In this document: positions 7,194 through 7,517 of the stretch, piece after piece | Position numbering within the stretch: the stretch's first letter is position 1 | Layout: each line of letters starts with the position of its first letter | Assembly: GCA_030611625.1 (NCBI GenBank) | Contig: JAUWPK010000185.1 | Coordinates: 1-7,517, forward strand | DNA: 7,517 bases | Direction: 5' to 3' | From: Promethearchaeum sp. | GTDB lineage: Archaea; Asgardarchaeota; Lokiarchaeia; Sigyniarchaeales; Promethearchaeaceae | Translations under genes and position numbers: made by a program | The notes under the pieces: model-generated | What the model saw: the letters and a program-made list of their open reading frames with translations, nothing else | What the model was told of the DNA's origin: nothing | Database searches by the model: none

Positions 7194-7206
7194 GAACATC
7201 TTTAAG
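7183..7206 (+). repeat. Perfect 12-bp tandem duplication over the stop codon
   Basis: AACATCTTTAAG occurs twice in direct succession (7183-7194 and 7195-7206). The first copy encodes the last two residues and the TAA of the membrane protein. As the unit is a multiple of three, the second copy places another in-frame TAA four codons later. It looks like a replication-slippage duplication; no function is implied. Confidence 0.9.
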
Positions 7207-7210
7207 AATA
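7201..7210 (+). promoter_or_regulatory. Weak TATA-like element upstream of malQ
   Basis: TTTAAGAATA is centred about 23 bases before the ATG at 7228, the distance expected for a leaderless archaeal transcript starting at or next to the start codon. No Shine-Dalgarno is present in the T-rich bases before the ATG, which agrees with leaderless initiation. Read-through from the membrane protein gene is the alternative. Confidence 0.25.
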
Positions 7211-7219
7211 GAAATATTA

Positions 7220-7227
7220 TTTTTTTT
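7220..7227 (+). terminator. T8 tract between the membrane protein gene and malQ
   Basis: Eight consecutive T lie 26 bases after the membrane protein stop and directly abut the malQ ATG. They could end some transcripts of the upstream pair. The tract is short and has no hairpin, so it may be only base-composition bias. Confidence 0.25.
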
Positions 7228-7517
7228 ATGGAATTACCCAGATCAGCGGGCATATTATTGCATCCAACCAGTTTTTATACTCAATATGAAATTGGTGATT
7301 TAGGCCCAAACGCTTTTCATTTTATAGAATTTCTAAATGATAGTTCTCAACATTTTTGGCAAGTTTTACCAATAACTCCAACTGGGTATGCAGACTCTCC
7401 TTATCAAAGTATATCGGCATTCGCTGGAAATCCTCTTTTAATTAGTCCAGATGGATTAATTCAAATGGAGCTTATAACTTTGGAAGAAGTAAAGCAATGT
7501 CAAAAGGAAAATAAAAC
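7228..7517 (+). CDS. malQ: 4-alpha-glucanotransferase (amylomaltase, GH77), N-terminal part, 3'-truncated by window
   Basis: 96 full codons are present. The N-terminus MELPRSAGILLHPTS is the canonical opening of GH77 amylomaltases and fixes the start. GDLGPNAFHFIEFL (24-37), WQVLPITPTGYADSPYQS (44-61) and SAFAGNPLLIS (63-73) are hallmark blocks of the family. The enzyme moves glucan segments between alpha-1,4-linked maltooligosaccharides in the cytoplasm, in glycogen or starch turnover. The catalytic Asp and Glu lie beyond the window, so activity cannot be judged. It is 34 bases downstream of the membrane protein, so it could be read through from that operon or have its own weak promoter. No functional link to the neighbours is apparent. 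Confidence 0.95.
   Translation, partial: MELPRSAGILLHPTSFYTQYEIGDLGPNAFHFIEFLNDSSQHFWQVLPITPTGYADSPYQSISAFAGNPLLISPDGLIQMELITLEEVKQCQKENK

Overview
The window is AT-rich and compactly coded, and looks like the genome of an archaeon. The best evidence is a proteasome beta-subunit homologue standing alone on the minus strand, with no bacterial HslV or actinobacterial context. TATA-like boxes sit about 25-50 bases upstream of starts, T-rich tracts follow the genes, and one gene encodes tandem DUF4332-like helix-hairpin modules. A low-GC Asgard-type archaeon would fit the large helical-repeat membrane protein and the divergent proteasome paralogue. That placement is a guess; archaeon is the firmer call.

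Layout: (1) 1-2036, plus strand: the 3' two-thirds of a SERCA-like P-type Ca2+ ATPase, cut by the window edge inside transmembrane helix M4. (2) 2037-2111: a T-rich spacer between convergent genes. (3) 2735-2112, minus strand: a proteasome beta-subunit homologue in which the catalytic Thr1 position is alanine. (4) 2736-2879: a divergent promoter region. (5) 2880-3659, plus strand: a protein built from four copies of a DUF4332/helix-hairpin-helix-like unit. (6) 3660-7193, plus strand: an 1177-residue protein with about nine transmembrane helices, a long HEAT-like solenoid and C-terminal TPRs, starting at the base after the previous stop codon. (7) 7228-7517, plus strand: the first 96 codons of a GH77 4-alpha-glucanotransferase (MalQ), cut by the window end.

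The Ca2+ pump and MalQ are ordinary housekeeping or accessory genes with no evident link to the rest. Two things stand out. One is the proteasome beta homologue that has lost Thr1 and Ser169 but kept Asp17, Lys33 and Asp166, which suggests a structural or regulatory subunit. The other is the tightly coupled pair of a soluble four-module DUF4332-like protein and a giant membrane-anchored HEAT/TPR protein. This pair may be a two-component scaffold or receptor of unknown function. There is no gene-free stretch over 300 bases, and I saw no tRNA, rRNA, CRISPR array, insertion sequence or origin.
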